In this document: positions 1-5,840 of the stretch, one piece after another | How positions within the stretch are numbered: position 1 is the first letter of the stretch | Layout of the letters: each line of letters opens with the position of its first letter | From: Spirosoma sp. | GTDB taxonomy: Bacteria > Bacteroidota > Bacteroidia > Cytophagales > Spirosomataceae | DNA: 8,104 bases | Assembly (NCBI GenBank): GCA_028288385.1 | Contig: JAQBNX010000052.1 | Span: forward strand, 1 to 8,104 | Direction of reading: 5' to 3' | Notes under the pieces: model-generated | The model's database searches: none | What the model saw: only the letters and a program-made list of their open reading frames with translations | What the model was told of the DNA's origin: nothing | Made by a program: the position numbers and the translations under genes

Positions 1-33
1 AATGTGGCCGACGTATGGTCGCTGCTGCAATGA
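1..33 (+). CDS. C-terminal tail of an upstream gene (partial)
   Basis: The first 30 bases read as an open frame, NVADVWSLLQ, closed by TGA at 31-33. Codon choice (GCC, GAC, CTG, CTG) resembles the coding DNA elsewhere in the window, and the sequence turns AT-rich immediately after the stop, as expected at a gene end. Ten residues are too few to assign a family. The alternative is that this is non-coding DNA with a chance open frame. Confidence 0.35.
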   Translation, partial: NVADVWSLLQ

Positions 34-92
34 AAACTTAGGTTTGTGAGCATAAGTAACTCATAAACTATCTTACCGTTTAATCATTTCAT

Positions 93-144
93 TAGGATTT
101 TATCTGGTAAATATGAGAATAAATAGAAGTACGCTATAATTTCG
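93..144 (+). promoter_or_regulatory. Candidate promoter region of lipoprotein copy 1
   Basis: TAGGATT (93-99) and TAATTTCG (137-144) recur in the same order and at nearly the same distance from the start codon in the other two array units. TAATTTCG matches the Bacteroidota -7 consensus TAnnTTTG except at one base. It lies 62 bp before the ATG, and a TATG (112-115) sits 21 bp before it where the -33 TTTG would be expected. The paralogue comparison supports a functional site; the promoter assignment is a guess. Confidence 0.3.
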
Positions 145-198
145 AAGGCATTCAATGCACATTGTATCCGCACATTGCTTTCTCAAACCTAGTTGATT

Positions 199-1149
199 AT
201 GACTACTTCCCGTTTATTTACTTATTTACTATTGTTAATGATAGGTGGGCTCTTGTCCTGTTCCGACCACCCTTTTCAGCCCCTGGTTACACCAGGCTCA
301 ACCGCCAATCGGCTACGCGTGAAAACGCTGACACTGGATTTGCCCAACAACCAGGCAAAAGTCAGCTCGTTTCGCTATGATGGGCAGGGTCGATTAAGTC
401 AGATTCTGACCTATCAGACACCCGACAGTACCGTTTCGGCGATTGAGATTAACAATTATACGTATGATGGGCAGAATCGACTGACTGGACTACAGCGCGA
501 AGCCGTTCCGTACCCAAGGCAGAATCGGCCAAATTTTGTTTATCAATATATTTATCTGTACAACGCTGCTGGTCAAGTGATTGGGTTAAACCAATTAAAC
601 AGCTTCTCCTTAACATTTGGTTATAATAGCGCTAATCAACTAGCGGGGGGCAGTCGGTTATATGCGATATCTGGGCTTACTATCTCTGGGTCAAACTCGT
701 TCACCTTTACAGGAAATAACCTGATTAGGTCCTCTGACAGCCGAAATATTCCTACGCGTAGTGGTACCCCTGATCCGATTGTTACGACGGTCGATGAGTA
801 TACGCATGACGATAAAATAAATCCTTTCTACGGCGTGTATCTGATTCCGTACCCAAATGAGTTTTCTGGCCCGTCAAATATGGCCAAGACTTATTTTGGG
901 GGTCTGGATAATTTTTTAACTCTGAGCAGAAATAATGTGCTTACTCAATTAACTTCCAGTAGTACTACAAGTTTTGGTTCTTCAGGCCCTTCTACATTAG
1001 GTCTTATTGAATCTGCTGTTTATCAATATCAATATAATGCTGCTAGCCTGCCCACTGTTCGGGTTAAGACCACCACGAGGCCAGGTGGACCAACTTTCCC
1101 TTCTGTTACTACGGTAGAAACGCTACGTTTCGAGTACGAGTCATATTAA
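199..1149 (+). CDS. YD-repeat-like lipoprotein, array copy 1
   Basis: This encodes a predicted 316-residue exported lipoprotein of unknown function. A basic, hydrophobic signal peptide (residues 1-20) ends in a lipobox LLSC with the lipidated cysteine at 21, followed by SDHP. The mature part is rich in Tyr, Asn, Ser and Thr and carries degenerate YD/RHS-like strands: FRYDGQGRL (~58), YTYDGQNRL (~87), YLYNAAGQV (~119) and FGYNSANQL (~140). Later framework motifs shared with its neighbours are YTHDDKINPFY (~201), TYFGGLDN (~231), LSRNNVL (~242), YQYQYN (~275) and a C-terminus ending FEYESY. The arrangement resembles DUF4595-type Bacteroidota lipoproteins, a tentative family assignment from memory. 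No toxin, catalytic or binding domain is visible. ATG 199 was chosen over TTG 193 because MTTSR is the start shared by all three paralogues. No strong ribosome binding site is visible. Confidence 0.85.
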   Translation: MTTSRLFTYLLLLMIGGLLSCSDHPFQPLVTPGSTANRLRVKTLTLDLPNNQAKVSSFRYDGQGRLSQILTYQTPDSTVSAIEINNYTYDGQNRLTGLQREAVPYPRQNRPNFVYQYIYLYNAAGQVIGLNQLNSFSLTFGYNSANQLAGGSRLYAISGLTISGSNSFTFTGNNLIRSSDSRNIPTRSGTPDPIVTTVDEYTHDDKINPFYGVYLIPYPNEFSGPSNMAKTYFGGLDNFLTLSRNNVLTQLTSSSTTSFGSSGPSTLGLIESAVYQYQYNAASLPTVRVKTTTRPGGPTFPSVTTVETLRFEYESY

Positions 1150-1233
1150 GTAAAGCTGAGCAGTTATATATGAAATAATTTGGGTCTACTCATTCAGAAG
1201 ACTTAGCTACTCTCACCAGTTGGCTTTTTGTTT

Positions 1234-1249
1234 ATAAAGGCACCTTTAT
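1234..1249 (+). terminator. Weak, probably decayed terminator after copy 1
   Basis: ATAAAGG-CA-CCTTTAT forms a short AT-rich hairpin followed by TGGTTTTC. It lies at the position equivalent to the strong terminator after copy 2, with the same CATGCTC flank downstream, but it lacks the GC core and an unbroken T-run. A further 6-bp inverted repeat ATGCTC/GAGCAT (1258-1275) follows. Read-through into copy 2 is plausible. Confidence 0.3.
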
Positions 1250-1335
1250 TGGTTTTCATGCTCAGCTCGGAGCATAAGTATTTAAGTTTGTGAACCCAAG
1301 CGGACTATTAATCTACTGCCCTCTAATAAGTTCTT

Positions 1336-1382
1336 TAGGATTATAGCGCGAGATAATTGGATTTAAGTATAGATTACCTTCC
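1336..1382 (+). promoter_or_regulatory. Candidate promoter region of lipoprotein copy 2
   Basis: TAGGATT (1336-1342) and TACCTTCC (1375-1382) occupy the positions of the conserved upstream elements of copies 1 and 3; the second is 63 bp before the ATG at 1438. It fits TAnnTTTG less well than the other copies (two mismatches), and no TTTG lies at the right spacing. This copy may therefore have a weaker promoter, or depend on read-through from copy 1. Confidence 0.22.
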
Positions 1383-1437
1383 CAAGACGACTAAAGAGGT
1401 ATAACCGTCCACACTAATTTCTAAATCATCTATGCTT

Positions 1438-2391
1438 ATGACTACCTCCCGTTTATTTACTTACTTAATGTTATTTATGGTTGGTGGGCTGTTGTCCTGT
1501 TCCGACCACCCCATCCAGTCCCTTGTTACACCCGGTTCGACTGCCAACCGGCTACGCGTGAAAACGCTGACCGAAGATTTGCCCAATAACCAGACAAAAG
1601 TCAGTTTGTTTCGCTATGATGTCCAGGGCCGATTGAGTCAAATTCTGGCCTATCAGACGCCCGACAGTACCGTTTCGGCGATTGAATATAGCAACTATAC
1701 CTATGATCAACAAAATCGGTTGACTGGACTACGACGTGAGGCCGTCCAATATCCAAGACCAAGAGATAATCAACAAAACCGTGTTGAACAGTACATTTAT
1801 ACCTATAACCCGGCTGGCCAATTAACTGAAATAAATTATGTAAATGGTTTTAGGGTAGGCTTCTCCTATAACAGTTCCGGTCAATTAGTGAGTAGTAATA
1901 GGTCTTTTTCAGACCCTATTGCTAATATCAGTCTATCAGGTAGCAACTCGTTCATATTTACGGGCAACAATTTATCTACGCTTAACAGTAATAGCTTTGC
2001 TTCACTCAGGGGACCCGTTTTCTCTTCTGAGTCTGTTACCACATATACGCACGATCATAAAGTGAACCCATTTTATAGTGTGTTGGTCATTCCCGCACCA
2101 TCTAAGGGATTTATTAATTTAATGACTGGGGGTCCAGCTTTCCCAGTCGAAACTTATTTCGGGGGAGTAGATAATGTGCTTAACCTAAGTCGAAACAACA
2201 TACTGTCGGAGGTAACCAATAGTACGTCGACACAAAATTTTATCAATCCAACAAGTTCTACTTTATCGACTATTTATCAGTATCAGTACAATGCCGCCAA
2301 TCTACCTACTGTTCGGACAAAGACTACCACTCCGGCCCTTAACAGCACCGTAACAGTGGAGACGTTACGTTTTGAATACGAGTCGTATTAA
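1438..2391 (+). CDS. YD-repeat-like lipoprotein, array copy 2
   Basis: This is a predicted 317-residue lipoprotein of unknown function and the most diverged of the three paralogues. The signal peptide ends in LLSC with the lipidated cysteine at 21. YD-like strands are FRYDVQGRL (~58), YTYDQQNRL (~87), YTYNPAGQL (~121) and FSYNSSGQL (~142). Framework motifs are YTHDHKVNPFY (~203), TYFGGVDN (~239), LSRNNIL (~250), YQYQYN (~280) and terminal FEYESY. Compared with copies 1 and 3 it has a different middle (no RNIP-RSG stretch; a PVFSSES segment instead) and a longer loop after VIPAP. An in-frame ATG at 1432 would add Met-Leu; ATG 1438 was chosen because MTTSR is common to all three genes. A strong terminator follows it. 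Outer-membrane placement is inferred from the signal alone. Confidence 0.85.
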   Translation: MTTSRLFTYLMLFMVGGLLSCSDHPIQSLVTPGSTANRLRVKTLTEDLPNNQTKVSLFRYDVQGRLSQILAYQTPDSTVSAIEYSNYTYDQQNRLTGLRREAVQYPRPRDNQQNRVEQYIYTYNPAGQLTEINYVNGFRVGFSYNSSGQLVSSNRSFSDPIANISLSGSNSFIFTGNNLSTLNSNSFASLRGPVFSSESVTTYTHDHKVNPFYSVLVIPAPSKGFINLMTGGPAFPVETYFGGVDNVLNLSRNNILSEVTNSTSTQNFINPTSSTLSTIYQYQYNAANLPTVRTKTTTPALNSTVTVETLRFEYESY

Positions 2392-2478
2392 TAACAGCTG
2401 GGCTTTTATACTTGCTATGATCTGGGTATACTCACTCAGAAATTTTCATTCAACGCCTAATACTACATTTTCGTTTAC

Positions 2479-2503
2479 AAAGGCGCTATGAGCGCCTTTT
2501 TTT
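2479..2503 (+). terminator. Rho-independent terminator after lipoprotein copy 2
   Basis: AAAGGCGCT and AGCGCCTTT form a perfect 9-bp stem around an ATG triloop, continuing into a run of seven T (2497-2503). This is a textbook intrinsic terminator on the + strand, 87 bp past the copy 2 stop codon. It makes independent transcription of copy 3 likely. Confidence 0.88.
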
Positions 2504-2593
2504 CATGCTCTAAGTGATAGGTGTCACTGTAAGGAATGAATAGGTATATGAGCTTAAGTGACCATAAATTTAACTACCTTTTAATCATTAAAG

Positions 2594-2645
2594 TAGGATT
2601 CTAGCTAGTAATCATAGGAATAAGGATAAATCGGTAATACTTTCG
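2594..2645 (+). promoter_or_regulatory. Candidate promoter region of lipoprotein copy 3
   Basis: TAGGATT (2594-2600) and TACTTTCG (2638-2645) match the elements before copy 1 in order, in mutual spacing (44 bp between their first bases) and in distance to the start (64 bp). TACTTTCG differs from the Bacteroidota -7 consensus TAnnTTTG at one base; no clear -33 TTTG is present. The terminator upstream implies that a promoter must lie somewhere in 2504-2701. Confidence 0.32.
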
Positions 2646-2701
2646 ATGGTTAAAAACACTTATTCAATTTCGCACCATTAATATCACAAACCTAGCTGGT
2701 T

Positions 2702-3640
2702 ATGACTACTTCCCGTTTATTTACTTACTTAATGTTATTTATGGTTGGCGGGCTCTTGTCCTGCTCCGACCACCCCATCCAGCCCCTTGTTACACCCGGT
2801 TCAGCCGCCAACCGGCTACGCGTGAAAACGCTGACGCTCGACTTACCCAACAACCAAGCAAAAGTCAGCTCGTTTCGCTATGATGGGCAGGGTCGTCTAA
2901 GTCAGATTCTGACCTATCAGACCCCCGACAGTGCCGTTTCGACTATTGAGTACAACAACTATACGTATGATGGGCAGAATCGGCTGACGGGACTCCGACG
3001 CGAAGTTGTACTGTATCCGCGAGGCAGTGGGCCTAACAGTATTGACCAATATACTTATATATATAATGCAGCCGGTCAGGTGTCCGGGTTAAACCGTTCT
3101 AACAGCTTCTCATTGACATTTACTTATAACGGGGCTAATCAATTGGTGAGTAGCAGTCGGTTTTATGGGATAGCCGGGCTTAGTGTTACAGGGTTTAACT
3201 CGTTTACCTTTACAGGTAATAACCTGACAAGTGTTTCTGACAGGCGAAACATTCCCTTACGAAGTGGTTCTGATCCAAATGCTACGAGGGTTGATATATA
3301 TACGCATGACGACAAGATAAATCCTTTCTATGGCGTGTATCTGATTCCGGCTCCATACCCAATTGGAAATGCTGGCGCGGCAGATATGGTCAGAACTTAT
3401 TTTGGGGGAATAGATAATTTCTTAAATCTGAGTAGAAATAATGTGCTGACTCAACAGTCTACTATTACTACAGATTATTTCTTTCCAACCCCTTCTTCTA
3501 CGAGTTATACTGAATCATCGGTTTATCAGTATCAATATAATGTAGCCAACCTGCCCATCGTTCGAACTAAGACTTCTACAACCTCTCTCAACAATACCGT
3601 AGCTGTTGAGACACTACATTTCGAATACGAGTCGTATTAA
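2702..3640 (+). CDS. YD-repeat-like lipoprotein, array copy 3
   Basis: This is a predicted 312-residue lipoprotein of unknown function. Signal peptide 1-20 and lipidated Cys21 (LLSC, then SDHP) are nearly identical to copy 2. YD-like strands are FRYDGQGRL (~58), YTYDGQNRL (~87), YIYNAAGQV (~119) and FTYNGANQL (~140). The framework motifs are YTHDDKINPFY (~200), TYFGGIDN (~232), LSRNNVL (~243), YQYQYN (~275) and terminal FEYESY. From about residue 45 to 250 it follows copy 1 (RNIP-RSG, KINPFYGVYLIP, NNVLTQ), while its last ~35 residues (ANLP, LN-TV-VETL) lean to copy 2, so it looks mosaic. ATG 2702 is the first start of the frame and matches the MTTSR start of the paralogues. A large hairpin begins 11 bases after the stop. 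Confidence 0.86.
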   Translation: MTTSRLFTYLMLFMVGGLLSCSDHPIQPLVTPGSAANRLRVKTLTLDLPNNQAKVSSFRYDGQGRLSQILTYQTPDSAVSTIEYNNYTYDGQNRLTGLRREVVLYPRGSGPNSIDQYTYIYNAAGQVSGLNRSNSFSLTFTYNGANQLVSSSRFYGIAGLSVTGFNSFTFTGNNLTSVSDRRNIPLRSGSDPNATRVDIYTHDDKINPFYGVYLIPAPYPIGNAGAADMVRTYFGGIDNFLNLSRNNVLTQQSTITTDYFFPTPSSTSYTESSVYQYQYNVANLPIVRTKTSTTSLNNTVAVETLHFEYESY

Positions 3641-3651
3641 CTATTAATCAT

Positions 3652-3730
3652 ACTTACATAAGTTGGGCCAGTAGCTTGAGCATAAAATAAAGTCATTTAC
3701 GCTCAAGCTACTGGCCCAACTTATGTAAGT
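3652..3730. repeat. Perfect 30-bp inverted repeat between convergent genes (likely bidirectional terminator)
   Basis: The left arm 3652-3681 and right arm 3701-3730 are exact reverse complements over 30 bases, around a 19-base AT-rich loop. After one mismatch the stem can continue four more pairs inside the loop (3683-3686 with 3696-3699). It fills almost the whole gap between the + strand copy 3 stop (3640) and the - strand YjbQ stop (3739). That position fits a terminator serving both directions, although neither strand has a T-run right after the stem. The perfect arms would also suit a small mobile or REP-like palindromic element; no flanking target duplication was seen. Confidence 0.85.
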
Positions 3731-3738
3731 CAAAGAGA

Positions 3739-4164
3739 TTATTCTCCCCAGGCCGTCAATACAAGCGTTCTGGAGCCACCATTATTCCGGTGTTCGCCCA
3801 GATAAATGCCTTGCCACGTTCCAAGATTAAGTCGCCCATTTGTTATGGGAATCATCACCGAGTGACCCAGTAAGGCCGCTTTTAGGTGAGCGGGCATGTC
3901 GTCGGAGCCCTCGTAATCGTGCTGAAAGTAAGGGGCGTTTTCCGGAACAGCTTTGTTAAAGTAACGCTCGAAGTCGCCCCTGACGGTTGGGGCAGCATTT
4001 TCATTGATGGTCAGGCTGGCCGACGTATGCTGGATAAACACCTGCAACAGCCCAACCCGGATTTGACGAAGTGAATCTGCAAACTCATGTTCGATGATAC
4101 GCGTAATCAGGTGAAAGCCGCGGGAGTAGGCAGGGAGGTGGAGCGTGTGTTGAAACGTTTGCAT
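3739..4164 (-). CDS. YjbQ / UPF0047 family protein (secondary thiamine-phosphate synthase type)
   Basis: This is a 141-residue cytoplasmic protein of the YjbQ/UPF0047 family, at the usual family length of about 140. Seen in the sequence are IQHTSASLTINENA (~44-57), the EGSDDMPAHLK block (~85-95), where family members place active-site residues, and LGTWQGIYLGEHR (~114-126) near the C-terminus. E. coli YjbQ has weak thiamine-phosphate synthase activity, but the physiological role is not settled. The frame stays open upstream to 4305, but that part overlaps ruvC and reads as low-complexity Lys/Arg/Cys sequence, so ATG 4164 (MQTFQHTL) is the natural start. It lies 32 bp after ruvC on the same strand and is probably co-transcribed with it; no functional link is evident. 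Confidence 0.92.
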   Translation of the reverse strand: MQTFQHTLHLPAYSRGFHLITRIIEHEFADSLRQIRVGLLQVFIQHTSASLTINENAAPTVRGDFERYFNKAVPENAPYFQHDYEGSDDMPAHLKAALLGHSVMIPITNGRLNLGTWQGIYLGEHRNNGGSRTLVLTAWGE

Positions 4165-4196
4165 AGTCGATTCAAACGTATTGACTAAAAAAGCAT

Positions 4197-4790
4197 TTAG
4201 CCGCTTATCCGCCCTGCATTTTCGCTCACAAAGGCACCCCAGGCGCCTTTTTTGTTTTTCTTGCCCGGCGCAACAGGTAAGGCATTTTCGTGGAAGTGGT
4301 GGCACACGGCAATGGCCAGTGCGTCGGTAGCGTCGAAAAATTTTGGGTTCAAATCTTCTTTCAACAGGTGTCCAACCATGTGCGAGACCTGGTCTTTGGT
4401 GGCATTGCCATTGCCCGTCACCGATTGCTTGATGCGTCGGGGAGCATACTCCACAATAGGAATGTTGCGCGAGAGGGCAGCGGCCATCACTACGCCCTGC
4501 GCGCGGCCTAGTTTAAGCATCGCCTGAACGTTCTTACCAAAAAACGGGTCTTCGATCGCCATCTCATCGGGCTTGTGCTCATCAATGAGCCGGATGATGG
4601 TTTCGTAGAGTTTCTGGAGCTTCAGTTGATAGGTCGTATATTTGTGCAATTCAACAACTCCGTATTGAATCATCCGCATGACGCCCCCCTGAATTGAAAT
4701 GATGCCATACCCCGCGACCTGCGTACCGGGGTCAATGCCGAGAATAATTTTTTCAGGCAAGATTGTGGCGTTTTTAGCGGTAATAATCAT
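4197..4790 (-). CDS. ruvC: Holliday junction endodeoxyribonuclease RuvC
   Basis: RuvC works with RuvA and RuvB to cut four-way recombination intermediates symmetrically in the cytoplasm. The four metal-binding acidic residues of the family are visible: D20 in ILGIDPGT, E80 in MAIEDPFF, and D153 and D156 in FFDATDALAIAVCHH. The segment KNVQAMLKLGRAQGVVMAA (~86-104) is the usual conserved helix. At 197 residues it is longer than E. coli RuvC (173). The extra is a short N-terminal lead (IDPGT normally lies near residue 7) and a Lys-rich tail ending GAWGAFVSENAGRISG, a tail of a kind I know from Bacteroidota RuvC. The ATG at 4790 is the first start. ruvA and ruvB are not in the window. Confidence 0.96.
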   Translation of the reverse strand: MIITAKNATILPEKIILGIDPGTQVAGYGIISIQGGVMRMIQYGVVELHKYTTYQLKLQKLYETIIRLIDEHKPDEMAIEDPFFGKNVQAMLKLGRAQGVVMAAALSRNIPIVEYAPRRIKQSVTGNGNATKDQVSHMVGHLLKEDLNPKFFDATDALAIAVCHHFHENALPVAPGKKNKKGAWGAFVSENAGRISG

Positions 4791-4813
4791 GAAGGGGTAG
4801 TTATGCGCTTTTA

Positions 4814-4849
4814 CAAAGTAACGTGTTCTCCTCAGTTTTGTCGCCCAAA
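4814..4849 (-). promoter_or_regulatory. Candidate ruvC promoter
   Basis: On the - strand TTACTTTG (complement of 4814-4821) differs by one base from the -7 consensus TAnnTTTG and lies 24 bp before the ruvC ATG. A TTTG (complement of 4846-4849) is upstream, but the spacer is 24 bp rather than the usual 19-21. The site would overlap the first codons of the divergent gene. Weak evidence. Confidence 0.2.
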
Positions 4850-5803
4850 GGGACTAAAAAAATCGGTTTCTGGTTTAAAATCGTTGTTTTTGTCGGACTC
4901 CTAGCCTACATCGGCTACGTGCTAGGGCAACAGCGCTTCGACTGGTCCGTCGTGCAACATCAGCTTGAGGGTGTTCATTATCCCGAACGCTGGGCTGTAT
5001 TGCTGGTATTGCTTACGCCCATCAACTGGGGATTGGAGTCCCTGAAATGGCAGATACTACTCAAGCGCGTAGAGAAAACCTCGTATTGGGAAGCTTTCCA
5101 GGGCGTTTTGGCGGGACTTTCACTGGGTTTTGCGCTGCCAGCCCAATTAGGTGATACGGCCGGGCGGGTGCTGTCGATACGTACCAGCGCACGGGCCGAA
5201 GACATCGGAGCGTCGCTGGTATCGGGAGGCATGCAGTTTTATGTTGCCTTAGTGTTTGGCACGTTGGCTTGTAGCCATCATATGACTACAGCGGCCGCCC
5301 GCTATAACCTGGCATGCCTGATTCGGCTAATTTTACTTGTAGGTCTGTCGGTGCTGGGTGTCCTATTCGGACTGGTCCGTCGAAAGGTTGTTGGCTGGTT
5401 GGCGACACGCTTATCTTTACGGCGGTTTGCTGGCTATTGGAATGTTGCAGGACAATACGACGATTGGGAAATTAGCCGGGCCTTAGTAGCCGCTGCATTA
5501 CGGTATCTGGTGTTTTCGGGACAGTTTTATGTGGCTATGCAACTGGTAGGCGTCGAACTGCCATTGGGTGTCTCTACTTCCGGTATTGGAGTCGTGTTTC
5601 TGGCTAAGACTATAACACCGGCCTTCAACCTGCTTAGCGACCTGGGGGTTCGGGAAGCGGCTTCGTTGTGGGTTTTTGAACCATTCGGGGTACCCGCACC
5701 GGTACTTATTACGGCTACGTTAACGCTTTGGGTAGCTAATATCCTGCTGCCTGTACTAATTGGATTAATTTGGGTTTGGCGATTGAAGTGGTCTGTTCGT
5801 TAA
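4823..5803 (+). CDS. YbhN/UPF0104 (LPG-synthase transmembrane-type) integral membrane protein
   Basis: This is a 326-residue inner-membrane protein with about eight hydrophobic segments (near 18-36, 55-70, 93-106, 134-150, 164-186, 223-242, 250-266 and 294-318). It fits the flippase-like family that corresponds to the membrane half of lysylphosphatidylglycerol synthase (PF03706). Diagnostic blocks are INWGLESLKWQILL (~67-80), LGFALPAQLGDTAGR (~101-115) and LGVREAA (~274-280). The soluble aminoacyl-transferase half is absent, so it is not a complete MprF. Such stand-alone proteins often sit beside glycosyltransferases, and a role with a lipid or lipid-linked glycan is inferred. The start is GTG 4823: the ATG at 4803 is in another frame, and the in-frame codons upstream of 4823 give no ATG. 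It begins 32 bp from divergent ruvC and is followed after 37 bp by a glycosyltransferase. Confidence 0.85.
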   Translation: MFSSVLSPKGTKKIGFWFKIVVFVGLLAYIGYVLGQQRFDWSVVQHQLEGVHYPERWAVLLVLLTPINWGLESLKWQILLKRVEKTSYWEAFQGVLAGLSLGFALPAQLGDTAGRVLSIRTSARAEDIGASLVSGGMQFYVALVFGTLACSHHMTTAAARYNLACLIRLILLVGLSVLGVLFGLVRRKVVGWLATRLSLRRFAGYWNVAGQYDDWEISRALVAAALRYLVFSGQFYVAMQLVGVELPLGVSTSGIGVVFLAKTITPAFNLLSDLGVREAASLWVFEPFGVPAPVLITATLTLWVANILLPVLIGLIWVWRLKWSVR

Positions 5804-5840
5804 TTAAGAGAAAGAATGACCACTTTGTGGTTTAAAAGCT

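Larger units (their letters stand above)
2392..2701 (+). other. Intergenic region between lipoprotein copies 2 and 3
   Basis: This 310-base AT-rich stretch has no convincing gene on either strand. Its left part is homologous to the 3' flank of copy 1 and holds the intrinsic terminator at 2479-2503. Its right part is homologous to the region before copy 1, including TTTAATCATT, the TAGGATT box, a TTTCGA element and the AAACCTAG-TGGTT or AAACCTAG-TGATT string just before the start codon. It therefore combines the 3' end of unit 2 with the 5' control region of unit 3. Confidence 0.7.
37..3640 (+). repeat. Tandem array of three ~1.25 kb units, each an upstream region plus a lipoprotein gene
   Basis: Three diverged direct repeats follow each other. 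The distance between equivalent start codons is 1239 bp (199 to 1438) and 1264 bp (1438 to 2702). Similarity is not limited to the genes. The upstream regions share a TAGGATT box about 102-108 bp before the start and a TAnnTTCG-like element about 62-64 bp before it. The 3' flanks of copies 1 and 2 share a TGGGT-TACTCA-TCAGAA stretch and end in related terminator-like DNA followed by TTTTCATGCTC or TTTCATGCTC. Copy 3 lacks this 3' flank and is followed directly by a large hairpin, so the array ends there. Unit borders are approximate. Confidence 0.85.

Noticed and set aside
10..17. Short repeat TGGCCGACGTATG shared by the window start and 4018-4030
   Set aside because: Thirteen bases between two unrelated coding contexts on opposite coding strands, with no extended similarity; taken as chance.
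2375..2391. Partial resemblance of TACGAGTCGTATTA to a T7-type phage promoter
   Set aside because: Only a fragment of such a promoter matches, no phage genes are present, and the string is the 3' coding end of the lipoproteins.
37..3640. CRISPR-like or insertion-sequence explanation for the repeats
   Set aside because: The repeats are ~1.25 kb gene units with no short spaced repeats, no transposase frame and no terminal inverted repeats flanking each unit.
4217..4254. Terminator-like string CACAAAGGC...GGCGCCTTTTTT on the + strand, similar to the terminator after lipoprotein copy 2 (29 of 38 positions match by eye)
   Set aside because: It lies wholly inside the ruvC reading frame and encodes the conserved C-terminal tail (KKGAWGAFVSENA), so coding constraint explains it. 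No + strand gene ends nearby. An antisense stop for read-through from the array is conceivable but unsupported.
4165..4305. Upstream extension of the YjbQ frame (MPPLPRKCLTCC...)
   Set aside because: It overlaps the end of ruvC on the same strand, reads as Lys/Arg/Cys-rich nonsense, and lies upstream of a family-typical start at MQTFQHTL.
3886..4527. Open frames on the + strand opposite YjbQ and ruvC
   Set aside because: They are antisense to well-supported conserved genes and show no recognisable protein features.
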